NCBI GenBank assembly: GCA_019421925.1
Contig: JAHZEH010000030.1
Span: 1-5,827 of the forward strand
Length of the DNA stretch: 5,827 nt
Direction of reading: 5' to 3'
DNA from: Clostridia bacterium
GTDB lineage: Bacteria; Bacillota; Clostridia; Christensenellales; CALWSW01
A model generated the notes under the pieces. The model did not search any database and was not told where the DNA came from. It saw only the letters and a list, made by a program, of their open reading frames with translations. Every line of letters begins with the position of its first letter. Positions within the stretch are counted from its first letter, which is position 1. Made by a program: the position numbers and the translations under genes. Of the stretch, positions 5,617 through 5,827 are shown in pieces.

Positions 5617-5827
5617 ATGAAGGTGCTGAAACGTTGGCTGCCCCTGGCTTTGCTGACAGCTTTGATATTGGTGTGCGCTACTTCTGCTCTGGCTGTGGAG
5701 CGGTACCAGGTGATCATGTACGGCGACAGGGACGCCTACGTGCTGCGCCTGCAAAAGGAGCTCTATGCCCGGGGATATCTCAAGGAGGAGCCCACCGGGT
5801 ATTTCGGGGATGCGACCTTTGACGCCC
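5617..5827 (+). CDS. Exported peptidoglycan-binding domain protein, N-terminal part
   Basis: The frame is open to the right edge, showing the first 70 residues. Residues 1-26 are a signal peptide: MKVLKRW, a hydrophobic core (LPLALLTALILVCATS), and ALA as a type I signal peptidase site before V27. From about 33 a PG_binding_1 domain begins: YGDRDAYVLRLQKELYARGYL, then TGYFGDATFDA, matching the family pattern of V-xx-LQ-xx-L-xxx-GY and G-x-FG-xx-T. Such domains anchor cell-wall enzymes to peptidoglycan. A catalytic domain, if any, lies beyond the window; SleB-type spore-cortex hydrolases, amidases and carboxypeptidases all share this start, so the activity is left open. The ATG at 5617 is directly preceded in frame by TAG, so no earlier start exists; GGGAG at 5601-5605 is 11 bases upstream, slightly far. 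Confidence 0.85.
   Translation, partial: MKVLKRWLPLALLTALILVCATSALAVERYQVIMYGDRDAYVLRLQKELYARGYLKEEPTGYFGDATFDA

Noticed and set aside
5610..5822. A 70-codon + strand frame beginning 7 bases before the peptidoglycan-binding protein start.
   Set aside because: The overlapping frame from 5617 has a signal peptide and a clear PG-binding domain; this one has neither.
1..5827. CRISPR arrays, tRNA or rRNA genes, insertion sequence transposases, phage genes.
   Set aside because: No regularly spaced repeats, no cloverleaf or conserved rRNA segments, and no transposase or phage motifs were seen on either strand.

Overview
The window looks like a chromosomal segment of a GC-rich anaerobic Bacillota, most plausibly a gut Oscillospiraceae relative (Flavonifractor / Lawsonibacter / Intestinimonas type). 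This placement is an inference from GC-rich codon use, strong GGAGG ribosome binding sites, a lipoprotein-type exported FAD/FMN reductase paired with a LysR regulator, and an exported peptidoglycan-binding protein. No marker gene is present that would prove it.

Layout, left to right. (1) Bases 2-562, + strand: the C-terminal 186 residues of a TrpB2-type (TrpB-like) PLP enzyme, entering from outside the window. (2) Bases 613-644: a hairpin plus T-run terminator, shared with the convergent gene. (3) Bases 656-3007, - strand: a 783-residue predicted lipoprotein with two FMN_bind domains followed by a flavocytochrome c / fumarate reductase-type FAD domain. It has no heme motifs, and the residues that bind fumarate in well-studied members are not recognisable. 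(4) Bases 3008-3189: a divergent promoter region with an exact 12-bp direct repeat whose copies are 79 bp apart, one near each predicted promoter. (5) Bases 3190-4071, + strand: a LysR-family regulator, very probably controlling the divergent reductase. (6) Bases 4072-4364: a convergent intergenic region packed with perfect hairpins (9-, 11- and 16-bp stems) and no good T-runs. (7) Bases 4365-5402, - strand: a low-specificity L-threonine aldolase. (8) Bases 5403-5616: a divergent promoter region. (9) Base 5617 to the window end, + strand: the first 70 residues of an exported protein with an N-terminal peptidoglycan-binding domain.

The one functional unit visible is the reductase and LysR pair. 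It fits a substrate-inducible anaerobic respiration module: an exported flavoenzyme passes electrons through covalently bound FMN to an organic acceptor outside the membrane, and LysR senses that acceptor or a related compound. The acceptor cannot be named from the sequence. The missing fumarate-site residues argue that it is not fumarate, and this is the most interesting open question here. The TrpB2-type enzyme, threonine aldolase and cell-wall protein look like separate transcription units.
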